56,925 nucleotides of DNA, from contig JAETQH010000025.1 of the NCBI GenBank assembly GCA_021770785.1, forward strand, positions 1-56,925, in the 5' to 3' direction. Shown here in pieces: positions 21,180 to 29,689 of this stretch. The notes beneath the pieces are model-generated. The model had not been told where the DNA came from, searched no databases, and was given only the letters and a program-made list of their open reading frames with translations. This DNA is from Lachnospiraceae bacterium (GTDB taxonomy: Bacteria; Bacillota; Clostridia; Lachnospirales; Lachnospiraceae). Position numbers and translations under genes: made by a program. Every line of letters starts with the position of its first letter. The first letter of the stretch is position 1.

Positions 21180-21360
21180 AGGTGCCTCCTGCGCTACATA
21201 GTGTGATAACTCTTTAATAATATTATAGCCGCTTTTGGCAGGTTATACAAACTAAATTTTGCCGGATTATGAAAAATTATACTTTTCATAAGATATTTTT
21301 TAGTATAAAATAATAGTGGTACTATAAATTTAAATAGAACGTTTGTTCTGGTATATAATT

Positions 21361-22392
21361 ATGGTAAAAGAATATTTAGAAAAGCTACAAAGTGATTTTT
21401 TAGAGCAAAAAGTCACAATGGAAAAGGAAATCAGTAATTTGCAGGTACATTTGAAGGAAAATGTGGAATTTGTCCGGCTTTTAGAGGAAGATAGTAATAC
21501 CACATACGCCTCCTTTAGTCCAAGAGAAGTAAATCCGAAAAATAAAGTAAAAATAGAAGAATTAAATACAGAAAAAAAAGAGATGGAGAAGCAGTTAGAG
21601 CAGCTTCAGGAACAGTATGAAGAGTGTATCGGAAAATTGCAGGAAGTGTCGGAGGTTCTTCATTCCCTCCAGCCTTTTGTCACAGAGCAGGGAGCTTCAG
21701 CTGTTGCCGAAAGAGAGAAATACCGTTTGACCATTTTAGAAACACAAGAAAATGAACGTCAGAGAATTTCCAGGGAGCTTCATGATGATACGGTTCAGAA
21801 TTTGACAAGCATGGTTCATAAAGTAGAGCTTTGCAGTAAGCTGGTGGAAATGGACCCGATACGTTGCAAATTGGAATTGGTGACTCTGGGAAAAACCTTG
21901 CGGGAGATTATCAATGATACCAGACAGATGATTTATAATCTGCGTCCAATGTCATTTGATGATATAGGGTTGGATGTTACCATAGAGAGAACGTTGGATA
22001 AGATTGCAGCAAAGAAGGTTGATTTTTCTGTGATAGGTGAGCCTTATAGAATTAAGCCTGTCATAGGGATTACTCTTTTGCGCATTATTCAGGAGGCTTG
22101 CAGTAATGCAATAAAACATGCAGGGTCTTCTTATATAAAAGTGACCTTGCAGTATGAACCTAATGAGATAAAGCTGACAGTGGAAGATGACGGAATTGGG
22201 TTCGACGTGGAACATATGGATACTTCTACAAAAAAGGATAACTCTGGTTTCGGGTTATCTATGATGAAAGAAAGAATCTATCTTTTATCGGGTAATATTA
22301 ATATAGAATCTAAAATTAATTGCGGAACAAAAATTTATGTAACGGTACCTATTGTAGAGGAGAATAAGGAGGATAATAAAGATGGCTGTTAG
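21361..22392 (+). CDS. Cytoplasmic DegS-like sensor histidine kinase
   Basis: Encodes 343 residues from the ATG at 21361. There is no transmembrane segment. Residues 1-125 are a long coiled coil rich in Glu, Lys and Leu. The HisKA_3 dimerisation helix ERQRISRELHDDTVQNL carries the phosphorylatable His141, followed by the HATPase region (EACSNAIKHAG, VEDDGIGF, GFGLSMMKERI). This layout matches DegS, the soluble kinase of the DegS-DegU system. It overlaps the response regulator gene by 11 bases. No clear ribosome-binding site is seen before 21361, and an upstream in-frame TTG at 21343 is no better supported. The signal sensed is unknown. Confidence 0.9.
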   Translation: MVKEYLEKLQSDFLEQKVTMEKEISNLQVHLKENVEFVRLLEEDSNTTYASFSPREVNPKNKVKIEELNTEKKEMEKQLEQLQEQYEECIGKLQEVSEVLHSLQPFVTEQGASAVAEREKYRLTILETQENERQRISRELHDDTVQNLTSMVHKVELCSKLVEMDPIRCKLELVTLGKTLREIINDTRQMIYNLRPMSFDDIGLDVTIERTLDKIAAKKVDFSVIGEPYRIKPVIGITLLRIIQEACSNAIKHAGSSYIKVTLQYEPNEIKLTVEDDGIGFDVEHMDTSTKKDNSGFGLSMMKERIYLLSGNINIESKINCGTKIYVTVPIVEENKEDNKDGC

Positions 22393-23023
22393 AGTAATGA
22401 TAGCAGATGACCATTCTATGATTAGGGAAGGGTTAAAACAGTTATTAGAATTAGAGGGAGATTTTCAGGTAATTGAAGAGGCATGTGATGGTGTGGAATG
22501 TTTAGAAAAACTTTCTAAAATTATACCGGATATTTTACTACTGGATATTAATATGCCGAATATGAATGGATTGGAAGTACTTCAAAAAATAAAGGATAAG
22601 CGGATGAGGGTAAAGGTTTTGGTGCTTACTGTTCATAATGAGGTGGAATATTTATTAAAGGCTGTAGATATTGGAATTAACGGATATTTGTTAAAGGATT
22701 CTGAGTCGGCAGAACTAAAGAAGGCAATTCTTACTGTGGTAAATGGGGAGGACTATATTCAGCCAAGTTTGATACCACTGTTAAATGCGAAGATGATTGA
22801 TAGGAATAAGGATAATGTAAAGATTGAAAGCCTTACCAGAAGGGAGATGGATGTTTTGAAACTTCTGGCGGTTGGGATGTATAATAAAGAAGTTGCTGAG
22901 AAACTTAGTATTAGTGAGAGAACGGTGAAGAATCATGTTTCTAATATCTTTAAGAAGATAGGGGTTACGGATAGGACGCAGGCGGCAGTGTTTGCGATAA
23001 GGAATAATTTGATTACGATTTAA
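22382..23023 (+). CDS. NarL/DegU-family response regulator
   Basis: Encodes 213 residues. The receiver domain has the acidic pair in IADDH and the phosphoacceptor Asp55 in ILLLDINMPNMNG, then VLTVHNE and LLKDSE. The C-terminal LuxR-type HTH reads LTRREMDVLKLLAVGMYNKE and SISERTVKNHVSNIFKKIGV. It is the cognate partner of the preceding DegS-like kinase, with overlapping genes and an AGGAGGATAA ribosome-binding site inside the kinase gene. Targets cannot be told from the sequence; in relatives such pairs control exoenzymes, motility or competence. Confidence 0.93.
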   Translation: MAVRVMIADDHSMIREGLKQLLELEGDFQVIEEACDGVECLEKLSKIIPDILLLDINMPNMNGLEVLQKIKDKRMRVKVLVLTVHNEVEYLLKAVDIGINGYLLKDSESAELKKAILTVVNGEDYIQPSLIPLLNAKMIDRNKDNVKIESLTRREMDVLKLLAVGMYNKEVAEKLSISERTVKNHVSNIFKKIGVTDRTQAAVFAIRNNLITI

Positions 23024-23076
23024 GTGAGGATTTATGAAAATTGTATTATAATGAGGTAAGTTGGTATTGATGAGAG

Positions 23077-23116
23077 AAGGAAATGTTTCACGTGAAACAT
23101 TTCCTTTTTCTCTTTT
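23077..23116. other. parS centromere site 1
   Basis: The 16-base parS consensus TGTTTCACGTGAAACA is perfect at 23084-23099 and is the centre of a 30-base perfect palindrome (23077-23106). ParB binds such sites and spreads from them for chromosome segregation. The palindrome ends in TTTTTCTCTTTT just after the response regulator gene, so it may also act as its terminator. Confidence 0.95.
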
Positions 23117-23183
23117 ATTGGAGGGTTAGGAAATTTAAGTGGGGGAAGGGTTAGAAAAGGTGGTTTTTATTTGAGGCTGTGGA

Positions 23184-23423
23184 GGGGCAGATTAGACAAA
23201 GGACACTCTGTTTTTGTTCCGATGTCCAGAGATAAGATGTTCTAAGAAATCTGTATGGGGGCTGGGGGAGGGACGTGAACGGTACAAAGTCGCCATCCAG
23301 GCTCCGTTGTACCTCACCCAGCCATCCGTGGCTGGGTGTCACTGGGTATCGAACAGATTTCTAAGAACATCTAATCTCTTCCCATAGTCAAAAAAACAGA
23401 GTGTCTTTTGTCTAATCTGCCCC
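23184..23423. repeat. 240-base element with long terminal inverted repeats
   Basis: About 74 bases at each end (23184-23257 and 23350-23423) are inverted copies with roughly 80 percent or more identity, both ending in GGGGCAGATTAGACAAA. The middle contains two further hairpins: GGTACAA with TTGTACC, and CACCCAGCC with GGCTGGGTG. There is no convincing gene inside. It could be a non-autonomous mobile element (MITE) or a large structured RNA. No clear target-site duplication is visible. It lies in the gene-free stretch 23024-23890. Confidence 0.7.
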
Positions 23424-23890
23424 AATATCAGTTATCAAATAAATAAAAGTGGGGAATTTGTATCTTTTAACGAGTTAATACTAAATATCAGATATATAAG
23501 TATCCGTTTTTGATGTGAAATAAAATTGCTTTTGGAATAACTAAAGTAGAGAGTTCTACCGGTATATTCAAACCAGTGTATTGTCGTATTGATAATTATT
23601 CAAATCTACTTGTATCTGTCCATCTGCGGCGTTGTATTTTCTATCCATAGCCACGCTACACTGTCAAAAATCCAACGCCGCGGATAGAGGGATAGAAAAG
23701 TAGATAGAGATATTTATTTAATTGGTACAGAAATATAGAGAAAGATTTTCTTTGGCTGAAGTAAGAAGTAATGTCTTTTGGTACATGACTTTGATTGGAA
23801 AGTACAGGGCATTATTAGGTGCTGGTGATGTACTTATATAAATGACATCATTTTAATCGAATGTTGTTAGTTTTGGCGACAAATTGAAAG
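23424..23890. other. Gene-free stretch with a second hairpin repeat
   Basis: No supported gene is seen. At 23604-23705 there is an inverted repeat whose arms read ATCTACTT...GCGGCGTTG and its complement, enclosing the phrase CATAGCCACGCTACA. The sequence CATCTGCGGCGTTGT recurs with one change at about 25004-25018, followed again by a TAGCCAC..GCTA phrase (to 25042), so this is a dispersed repeat family. The rest is AT-rich. Confidence 0.55.
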
Positions 23891-24339
23891 TTATATTTCC
23901 TTTATCATAACAAAATTCGTGAGAAAAATTCCCTGTCGCTCTACCTGTTGTTCTTTAACAACTTTGTATCCTCTTTTTTCAAAAAAAGGTTTTGCGGTAA
24001 TAGAAGCATGGGTAACAATATTCTCTTGAACTCCGACTCTAAGCGATTGCAAATAGCGGTGGCAATTCCTTTTCTTTGATACTCTAAATGAACAAATAGG
24101 CGGCCGAGATAGCCTGACTTATCTATATCCCCAAATCCTACGATTATATCATCATCAACTGCAACAATACTGAAATGTTCTTGAATCGATTGGTTCCACG
24201 TTTTCAAATTTACCTGTTCTGTTGCCCATACATTTAACTGTTCTTTTGTATAATCTTTTGCATTTACTGTGTGAACAGTGTTGTAGAAAAGTTCTACCAA
24301 TTCCTTACAGTCCGAGGATTGATACTCTCTAATAAGCAT
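23891..24339 (-). pseudogene. GNAT-family N-acetyltransferase, frameshifted
   Basis: The open frame (23941-24339, 132 codons) begins MLIREYQSSDCKELVELFYN and has the acetyl-CoA-binding motif LEYQRKGIATAICNRLE, then turns into an unrelated leucine-rich tail. In the next frame the sequence continues as VQENIVTHASITAKPFFEKR, GYKVVKEQQVERQGIFL and TNFVMIKEI up to a stop at 23891, which is the normal C-terminus of this acetyltransferase type. A loss of one G in the sequence now reading GAGTTCAAG explains the shift. The full protein would be about 149 residues. The substrate is unknown. A sequencing error is possible. Confidence 0.8.
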
Positions 24340-24407
24340 TTTTATTTCTGCCTTTAAATTCTGATTTGTTTTTTCGTTGTGTTACTTTCTTCTGACAAAC
24401 TGAAATT

Positions 24408-24914
24408 TTAGAGTGCTACTTCAAATCCATACTCATATAAAATGAGGTCGTCATCTATAACTTCGTCATAGACACCTGTTACCCTTGTAAAACCATTTTT
24501 AATATATAGCTGAATGGCGGGTTCATTTATGTCCACAACGAAAAGCCGTAAATATTCGGCACCTAAATTTTTTGCAGTTTCCTTTGCTTTTTTGAGCATT
24601 AAACTGCCGATGCCCTTTCTTGAATAGTTTATGTTTACTCCTAATCGGTCTAAATACAAAACTCTACACTGATCTTTTTGCCATTTTACAGATTTTTCGC
24701 CTGAGTTTGTATCGCACAAAACAAATGCAGAAACAATATCATTGTTATCAAGTAGGACATAAAGACGATTATTTTTGATATCCTCATCAAAAAACTCACA
24801 AGGATAAATATCATCCCATATTTGTATTTGCTCATTGTTCATTCTTTTGATTATATTCTTATATACAGATTTAATGTGTGGTAAATCCTGCATAATCGCT
24901 AATCTGAAATCCAT
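24408..24914 (-). CDS. GNAT-family N-acetyltransferase
   Basis: Encodes 168 residues from the ATG at 24914, chosen because GAGGT lies 6 bases upstream and the product starts MDFRLAIMQDLPHIKSVY, as in the family. A longer frame reaches 25067, but its N-terminus (MFHVKHF) is only the parS palindrome read as codons. The acetyl-CoA-binding motif is VNINYSRKGIGSLMLKKAKE and the C-terminal strand is LRLFVVDINEPAIQLYIKNG, then FTRVTG. The substrate cannot be told. It is read in the same direction as the frameshifted GNAT gene, about 70 bases upstream of it. Confidence 0.88.
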   Translation of the reverse strand: MDFRLAIMQDLPHIKSVYKNIIKRMNNEQIQIWDDIYPCEFFDEDIKNNRLYVLLDNNDIVSAFVLCDTNSGEKSVKWQKDQCRVLYLDRLGVNINYSRKGIGSLMLKKAKETAKNLGAEYLRLFVVDINEPAIQLYIKNGFTRVTGVYDEVIDDDLILYEYGFEVAL

Positions 24915-25001
24915 GATAATTAACCTCACAAACATAGCCACTTTTAAAGTGTCCATAAACATATAGAACATTAGCAACTGACACCTTGACTTGTCTGATC
25001 G

Positions 25002-25042
25002 TTCATCTGTGGCGTTGTCGTTGATGGCCGTAGCCACCGCTA
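25002..25042. repeat. Second copy of a dispersed short repeat
   Basis: The phrase CATCTGTGGCGTTGT followed by GGCCGTAGCCACCGCTA matches the repeat within 23604-23705 (CATCTGCGGCGTTGT ... CATAGCCACGCTA). The two copies flank the two acetyltransferase genes. The copy next to parS site 2 is shorter and lacks the long inverted arm. Confidence 0.5.
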
Positions 25043-25046
25043 GGAA

Positions 25047-25070
25047 AAAATGTTTCACGTGAAACATTTT
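25047..25070. other. parS centromere site 2
   Basis: A second perfect TGTTTCACGTGAAACA (25051-25066) inside a 24-base palindrome, about 85 bases before parA. Together with site 1, about 2 kb away, it gives ParB a pair of loading sites at its own operon. Confidence 0.95.
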
Positions 25071-25153
25071 CTAGTAGCCATGACCTATAATAAGTGATAT
25101 AATAAATCTACCAACAAATTAGCCAAATAAGAAAAGAGGTAAACAAAAAAAGA

Positions 25154-25921
25154 ATGAGCAGAATTATAGCAATCGCTAATCAGAAGGGTGGAGTTGGAAA
25201 AACAACCACCGCCATAAATTTAGCATCATGTCTCGCAGAAGCAGGAAAAAAAGTTTTAACTATTGACTTAGACCCTCAGGGAAATATGACAAGTGGTCTT
25301 GGCGTAGATAAAAACGAACTGGAAAACACCGTATACGAATTAATGTTAGACGAGTGCTCCATTAAAGAAAGCATGGTAGATACCGTAGTGGAGGGCATGA
25401 AAGTAATCGCCTCCAATGTCAATCTTGCGGGAGCCGAAATCGAGTTACTGGGAATTAACGAAAAAGAATACATATTAAAAAATGCCGTAGACTATATCAG
25501 AGATGATTATGATTTTATCATTATTGATTGTCCGCCTTCTTTAAATATGCTGACCATCAACGCCATGACAACAGCGGATTCTGTTCTTGTCCCAATCCAG
25601 TGTGAATATTACGCATTGGAGGGATTGAGCCAGTTAATTCACACCATTGATTTGGTACAGCAGAGATTGAATCCCAACCTGACCATTGATGGTGTGGTAT
25701 TTACCATGTATGATGTAAGAACAAATTTATCAAACCAGGTTGTGGACAATGTAAAAAGCAATCTGGATGCAAAAATCTACGAAACATTAATTCCAAGAAA
25801 TATACGTTTAGCCGAAGCACCGTCACATGGATTGCCCATCAATATGTATGACGCGAAATCTGCGGGAACAGAAAGTTATCGATTGCTTGCAAAAGAAGTA
25901 ATGGAAAGGACGGATAAGTAA
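25154..25921 (+). CDS. parA: Chromosome partitioning ATPase ParA/Soj
   Basis: Encodes 255 residues, normal for Soj. The deviant Walker A motif NQKGGVGKTTTAINLA (from residue 9) with the signature lysine Lys11, the Walker A' LTIDLDPQGN and the Walker B FIIIDCPPSLN are present. ParA dimers on the nucleoid move ParB-parS complexes and regulate DnaA in Firmicutes. The stop codon is directly followed by the parB start codon, and a parS site lies upstream. Confidence 0.97.
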   Translation: MSRIIAIANQKGGVGKTTTAINLASCLAEAGKKVLTIDLDPQGNMTSGLGVDKNELENTVYELMLDECSIKESMVDTVVEGMKVIASNVNLAGAEIELLGINEKEYILKNAVDYIRDDYDFIIIDCPPSLNMLTINAMTTADSVLVPIQCEYYALEGLSQLIHTIDLVQQRLNPNLTIDGVVFTMYDVRTNLSNQVVDNVKSNLDAKIYETLIPRNIRLAEAPSHGLPINMYDAKSAGTESYRLLAKEVMERTDK

Positions 25922-26839
25922 ATGGCGGCAGCAAAAAAAGGTGGATTGGGAAAAGGATTAGATTCCCTGATTGCAGATAAAGTAAATAAACCGGCAGTAA
26001 ATGTAGCTTCCATTTCGGAGAAAAATGAAAAAGCAATGGATGGCGTCCTTGTAAATATCAATAAGGTAGAACCAAACAGGGAGCAGCCCAGAAAAAATTT
26101 TGATGAAGATGCTCTGGTGGAATTATCAGAATCCGTAAAACAGTTTGGAGTGTTGCAGCCCTTACTGGTACAGGATAAAAAAGATTACTTTGAGATTATT
26201 GCGGGAGAGAGAAGATGGCGTGCTGCAAAAATGGCAGGGTTAAAGGAAGTGCCGGTTATTGTAAAAGAGCTTTCTGATTTGGAAGTAGTGGAAATTTCTC
26301 TGATTGAAAATATTCAGCGTGAAAACTTAAACCCTATTGAAGAAGCTTTTGCATATAAGAGACTTTTAACAGAATTTAATTTGAAACAGGACGAGGTAGC
26401 GGAGAGAGTATCTAAGAGCCGTACAGCAGTCACCAACTCCATGCGTCTGTTAAAATTAAACGAAAAAGTACAGCAGATGGTAATTGACGATATGATTACC
26501 ACCGGACATGCCAGGGCACTGCTTGGTATCGAGGATAGTGAAAAACAATACATCCTTGCCCAGAAGATTTTCGATGAAAAACTAAGCGTACGTGAAACGG
26601 AAAAACTGGTAAAGAAAATCCAGCAGGGAAAGGAAAATACATCTGATGAGAAAGCTGCAAAACCGGACCCGAAGATGGAAGCTATTTATCAGGATTTGGA
26701 AGAAAATATGAAAACTATTCTTGGGACAAAGGTTGCAATTAACCGGAAGGATGAAAACAAAGGAAAAATAGAAATCGAATATTATTCCGTGGACGAGCTG
26801 GACCGGATTATAGATTTAATTCGTACCATTCAAAGGTAA
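25922..26839 (+). CDS. parB: Chromosome partitioning protein ParB/Spo0J
   Basis: Encodes 305 residues. The start is GGLGKGLDSLIADK, typical of ParB. The CTP-binding region has EIIAGERRWRAAKMAGLKEV, and the HTH that reads parS includes VAERVSKSRTAVTNSMRLL. The C-terminal part dimerises. It loads as a CTP-dependent clamp on the parS sites found here at 23.08 and 25.05 kb. The ATG follows the parA stop with no gap. Confidence 0.97.
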   Translation: MAAAKKGGLGKGLDSLIADKVNKPAVNVASISEKNEKAMDGVLVNINKVEPNREQPRKNFDEDALVELSESVKQFGVLQPLLVQDKKDYFEIIAGERRWRAAKMAGLKEVPVIVKELSDLEVVEISLIENIQRENLNPIEEAFAYKRLLTEFNLKQDEVAERVSKSRTAVTNSMRLLKLNEKVQQMVIDDMITTGHARALLGIEDSEKQYILAQKIFDEKLSVRETEKLVKKIQQGKENTSDEKAAKPDPKMEAIYQDLEENMKTILGTKVAINRKDENKGKIEIEYYSVDELDRIIDLIRTIQR

Positions 26840-26958
26840 ACATATGTTCTATAATAAAAAGACAATATTAGTAAAGAAAGGTTAGTGTACCGATATATTT
26901 ATTTTGCGGAGTTTTTCCGAATGCAAATGTCAGTACATGTAAGACAGATAGGGAGATT

Positions 26959-27465
26959 ATGATTTCACAATATTTAGGATTTGATTCAGATTATATTATT
27001 ATTGGACTTGCGGCATTTGCCGTTATCCTGTTTATTATGCTCATTGTAAATATTGTCCAGATGAAAAAATTAAAAAAGAACTACAAGATTTTCATGAGCG
27101 GAAATTCTGCTAAAAATTTAGAAGATACCTTAATCAGAAGATTAGACCAGATTGATGATTTGATTGAAGCAAATGCAGAGAACGAGAGCAGTATTGAGAT
27201 TCTGTCAAAAAATATGAAAATCACCTATCAGAAGATGGGGCTGATCAAATATGATGCGTTTCACGAAATGGGAGGAAAACTCAGTTTTTCCCTTGCCATG
27301 TTAGACGAGAGTGACAATGGTTTTATCATCAATGCCATGCACACAAGAGAGGGCTGCTATACCTATATCAAAGAAATTGTGGAGGGAAATTCCATTATTG
27401 TTTTATCTGAGGAAGAACAGCAGGCTTTAAACAGAGCAATGAAGATGGAGAACTCTGAAAAGTAA
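26959..27465 (+). CDS. DUF4446 family membrane protein
   Basis: Encodes 168 residues. One transmembrane helix (about residues 13-34, IIIGLAAFAVILFIMLIVNI) is followed by a basic and coiled-coil region (QMKKLKKNYKIF, RRLDQIDDLIE) and a conserved globular tail with GLIKYDAFHEMGGKLSFSLA and LDESDNGFIINAM, then REGCYTY and a terminal SEEEQQAL. This is the pattern of DUF4446 proteins, which are regularly found just after parB in clostridia. Function is unknown. Confidence 0.88.
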   Translation: MISQYLGFDSDYIIIGLAAFAVILFIMLIVNIVQMKKLKKNYKIFMSGNSAKNLEDTLIRRLDQIDDLIEANAENESSIEILSKNMKITYQKMGLIKYDAFHEMGGKLSFSLAMLDESDNGFIINAMHTREGCYTYIKEIVEGNSIIVLSEEEQQALNRAMKMENSEK

Positions 27466-27493
27466 TAGTGGCACCTGGAACATAAGGAAAATT

Positions 27494-28528
27494 ATGAGAA
27501 TACGACGAGTAAATACCCTTGTGGGAGGAGAGACATTAGCAGAACCGGTTATTACAGAGGAAAAGGAAACGTTGATTTCAAAGGGGACTGTCCTAAAACC
27601 GGAATATCTGGATTTATTGTCTTTCCTGGGAATAGATACGATTTGTATTGTGGACCCCTATGAAGCATATGAATTGCCAAACCACATATATAGTAGTGAA
27701 AAACAAAATGAATATATTGAAAAAGTAAGAAAGCTTTTAGAAAGCCATATTTATCAGTCAAAATGTTCTCTGAAAGAATTGGCAGACGTAGCAAGCCAGA
27801 TGGTGGAGGAATTATTACAGGTAAATGAAAACATTGTGATAGATATGGAAGAGCGGAATGGGAATCTTTATGACCATACCGTAATGGTAACGATACTTTC
27901 TGTTATGACGGCAAGAAAGCTGAAATTGGAACCAGAGGTTTTACATCGTATTGCAGTCGGATGCCTGCTTCATGATTTAGGTCTTCGTTATATCACCATG
28001 CCCTACATTAACCGTGATATGGAAAATGGCAAAGAGACAGAATCCTTTGAATATAAAAAGCATACTATTTTGGCGTATTCTGCAATGGAGGAAGAAGCAT
28101 GGATTGACTCTATTGTAAAAAAAATGATTTTATCCCACCATGAGCGCAAAGACGGTTCCGGTTTTCCTCTGCGGCAGAAAACCAAAGAAATTGAGTGTGG
28201 TATTTTGCAGGTTTGTGATGCCTTTGACTGTATGATTTCCGGTATGGAATGCAGGCGGGTGGGAATACAGAAGGCATTGGAATATCTGATAGATTCCTCG
28301 GATATTTTATTTGAGCGGAAAATTGTAAAAGTCCTGCAGCAAATGATCGCCTATTATCCCGCAGGGACTATCGTAAAATTAAACACCGGAGAAACGGGGC
28401 TGGTGATTTCCCAGACGGAAAATTCCATCCGTCCGGCAGTGCGGGTTATGGATGAAGAAAACAATGTGACAGATGTGATTTATGATTTACTGAAAAATAA
28501 AAAAGTTTCTATTTTGGAAATTATTTAA
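27494..28528 (+). CDS. HD-GYP-like phosphohydrolase
   Basis: Encodes 344 residues. The N-terminal part (about 1-110) resembles the domain often seen before HD-GYP (RIRRVNTLVGGETLAEPVIT). The HD core shows CLLHDLGLRYI with the metal-binding His-Asp, then KHTILAYSAM and ILSHHERKDGSGFPLR. The GYP signature is altered to a phrase with GSGFP, and several positions differ from the consensus. Such proteins hydrolyse cyclic di-GMP or related nucleotides, but the changes leave the activity open. It sits between DUF4446 and DUF3881 genes, with 28 and 19 base gaps, probably as one operon. Confidence 0.82.
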   Translation: MRIRRVNTLVGGETLAEPVITEEKETLISKGTVLKPEYLDLLSFLGIDTICIVDPYEAYELPNHIYSSEKQNEYIEKVRKLLESHIYQSKCSLKELADVASQMVEELLQVNENIVIDMEERNGNLYDHTVMVTILSVMTARKLKLEPEVLHRIAVGCLLHDLGLRYITMPYINRDMENGKETESFEYKKHTILAYSAMEEEAWIDSIVKKMILSHHERKDGSGFPLRQKTKEIECGILQVCDAFDCMISGMECRRVGIQKALEYLIDSSDILFERKIVKVLQQMIAYYPAGTIVKLNTGETGLVISQTENSIRPAVRVMDEENNVTDVIYDLLKNKKVSILEII

Positions 28529-28547
28529 AAAGAAGGGAGGATAGTAA

Positions 28548-29426
28548 ATGCACAAATTTTTAAGAGCAATCGGTTTTTCAGATATTAAGAAAAAAGAACT
28601 GGAAGAAATTTTAAAGCAGATAGAGGCACATCCCACAACACAAAAAACTGCGAAAGATTCAGAAGGAAATGAATTTGCAGAGCTTTGCAAGGAATTTGGA
28701 GAATTTTTCGGAATCTCCCTGCGTGGGATTTATAACGAAAATGACGAATTTGAGATGGAATATTACTATCCTTATTTTTGCGGTTCACAGGTTTCCAGTC
28801 GCGAGTTTGTGGAAGTGGAGAAACATGCGGAAAAGGAATCCTATGCAGGAATTTGTGATGAAGTGAGAATTGGAGTTACGCTGATTTTCTATCTACAGAA
28901 TATTGTAGATTATCTTGCAATAAAAGAGAATAAAAGCTACCGGAAGATGGCGGATGGAATTGTTTTAGGAGCGCTTTCCACAGATGGAAAGATATTACTT
29001 CCCATCAATAAGACGGAAAAACAGTCCAGGCAGGAGAAGAAACAGAGAAATGACAGGAGCCAATTGATTGCGGCTGCCAGGGACGGGGATGAGGACGCCA
29101 TCGAAAATCTTACTCTGGAGGATATTGATATTTACTCTATGCTGTCGAGAAGAATCAACCATGAAGATGTGCTGAGTATTGTAGACAGTTATTTTATGCC
29201 CTACGGAATCGAGAGCGACCAGTATTCTATTTTAGGTGAAATCATGGACGTTAGTCTGGTAGCAAACGAGCTGACCAGGGAAAATGTGTATGAGCTACAG
29301 ATTCTATGTAACGGCATGATGCTGGGAGTCTGCATTAACCAAAGAGATTTGCTGGGAGAGCCTCAGGTAGGCAGACGGTTCAAGGGAAATGTCTGGATGC
29401 AGGGCAGTATAAAATATGGAGATTAA
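28548..29426 (+). CDS. DUF3881 family protein
   Basis: Encodes 292 residues, with AGGGAGG before the ATG. The sequence is soluble and begins MHKFLRAIGFSDIKKKELEE, with the conserved central FFGISLRGIYNE and EYYYPYFCGSQVSS, and a C-terminal half with DIYSMLSRRINHEDVLSIVD and GEPQVGRRFKGNVWMQGSIK. I recognise this as a Lachnospiraceae-typical family of unknown function. The central region (about 160-180) is basic and Gln-rich and may be a linker. It follows the HD-GYP-like gene by 19 bases. Confidence 0.8.
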   Translation: MHKFLRAIGFSDIKKKELEEILKQIEAHPTTQKTAKDSEGNEFAELCKEFGEFFGISLRGIYNENDEFEMEYYYPYFCGSQVSSREFVEVEKHAEKESYAGICDEVRIGVTLIFYLQNIVDYLAIKENKSYRKMADGIVLGALSTDGKILLPINKTEKQSRQEKKQRNDRSQLIAAARDGDEDAIENLTLEDIDIYSMLSRRINHEDVLSIVDSYFMPYGIESDQYSILGEIMDVSLVANELTRENVYELQILCNGMMLGVCINQRDLLGEPQVGRRFKGNVWMQGSIKYGD

Positions 29427-29615
29427 GGCTGGTAATTTTTTATCTTTTGTGTTAAAATATAAGAGTTGTATGCGGAGAGTCTTTGCATACGATACTTTCT
29501 TACAGTGAGGTGAATAACGATTTCTCTTGAGAGGCGGACGGCGCATTGCAGACGGAAAGTAAAAGAAATAATTTCATAAGTTGAAATCTCTGCTTACAGG
29601 CAGGTTTTCATAACT

Positions 29616-29689
29616 GTCGCTATAGCTCAGCTGGATAGAGCGACCGCCTCCTAAGCGGTAGGCCGGAGGTTCAAATCCTCTTAGCGACG
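29616..29689 (+). tRNA. tRNA-Arg (anticodon CCT)
   Basis: A 74-base cloverleaf: acceptor arms GTCGCTA and TAGCGAC, D-loop GCTCAGCTGGATAGAGC, anticodon arm ACCGC-CTCCTAA-GCGGT with anticodon CCT, and T-arm GGAGGTTCAAATCCTC. CCA is not encoded. It reads AGG codons. The 3' end of such tRNAs is a common integration site, and the next 650 bases lack a clear gene. Confidence 0.95.

Noticed and set aside
23151..23342. 63-codon minus-strand frame inside the inverted-repeat element
   Set aside because: It begins at GTG without a ribosome-binding site and lies in hairpin sequence. Homologous frames in such repeats are usually spurious.
24915..25067. N-terminal extension of the second acetyltransferase to 25067
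   Set aside because: The extra residues start with MFHVKHF, which is the parS site read as codons. The ATG at 24914 has a ribosome-binding site and the family start.
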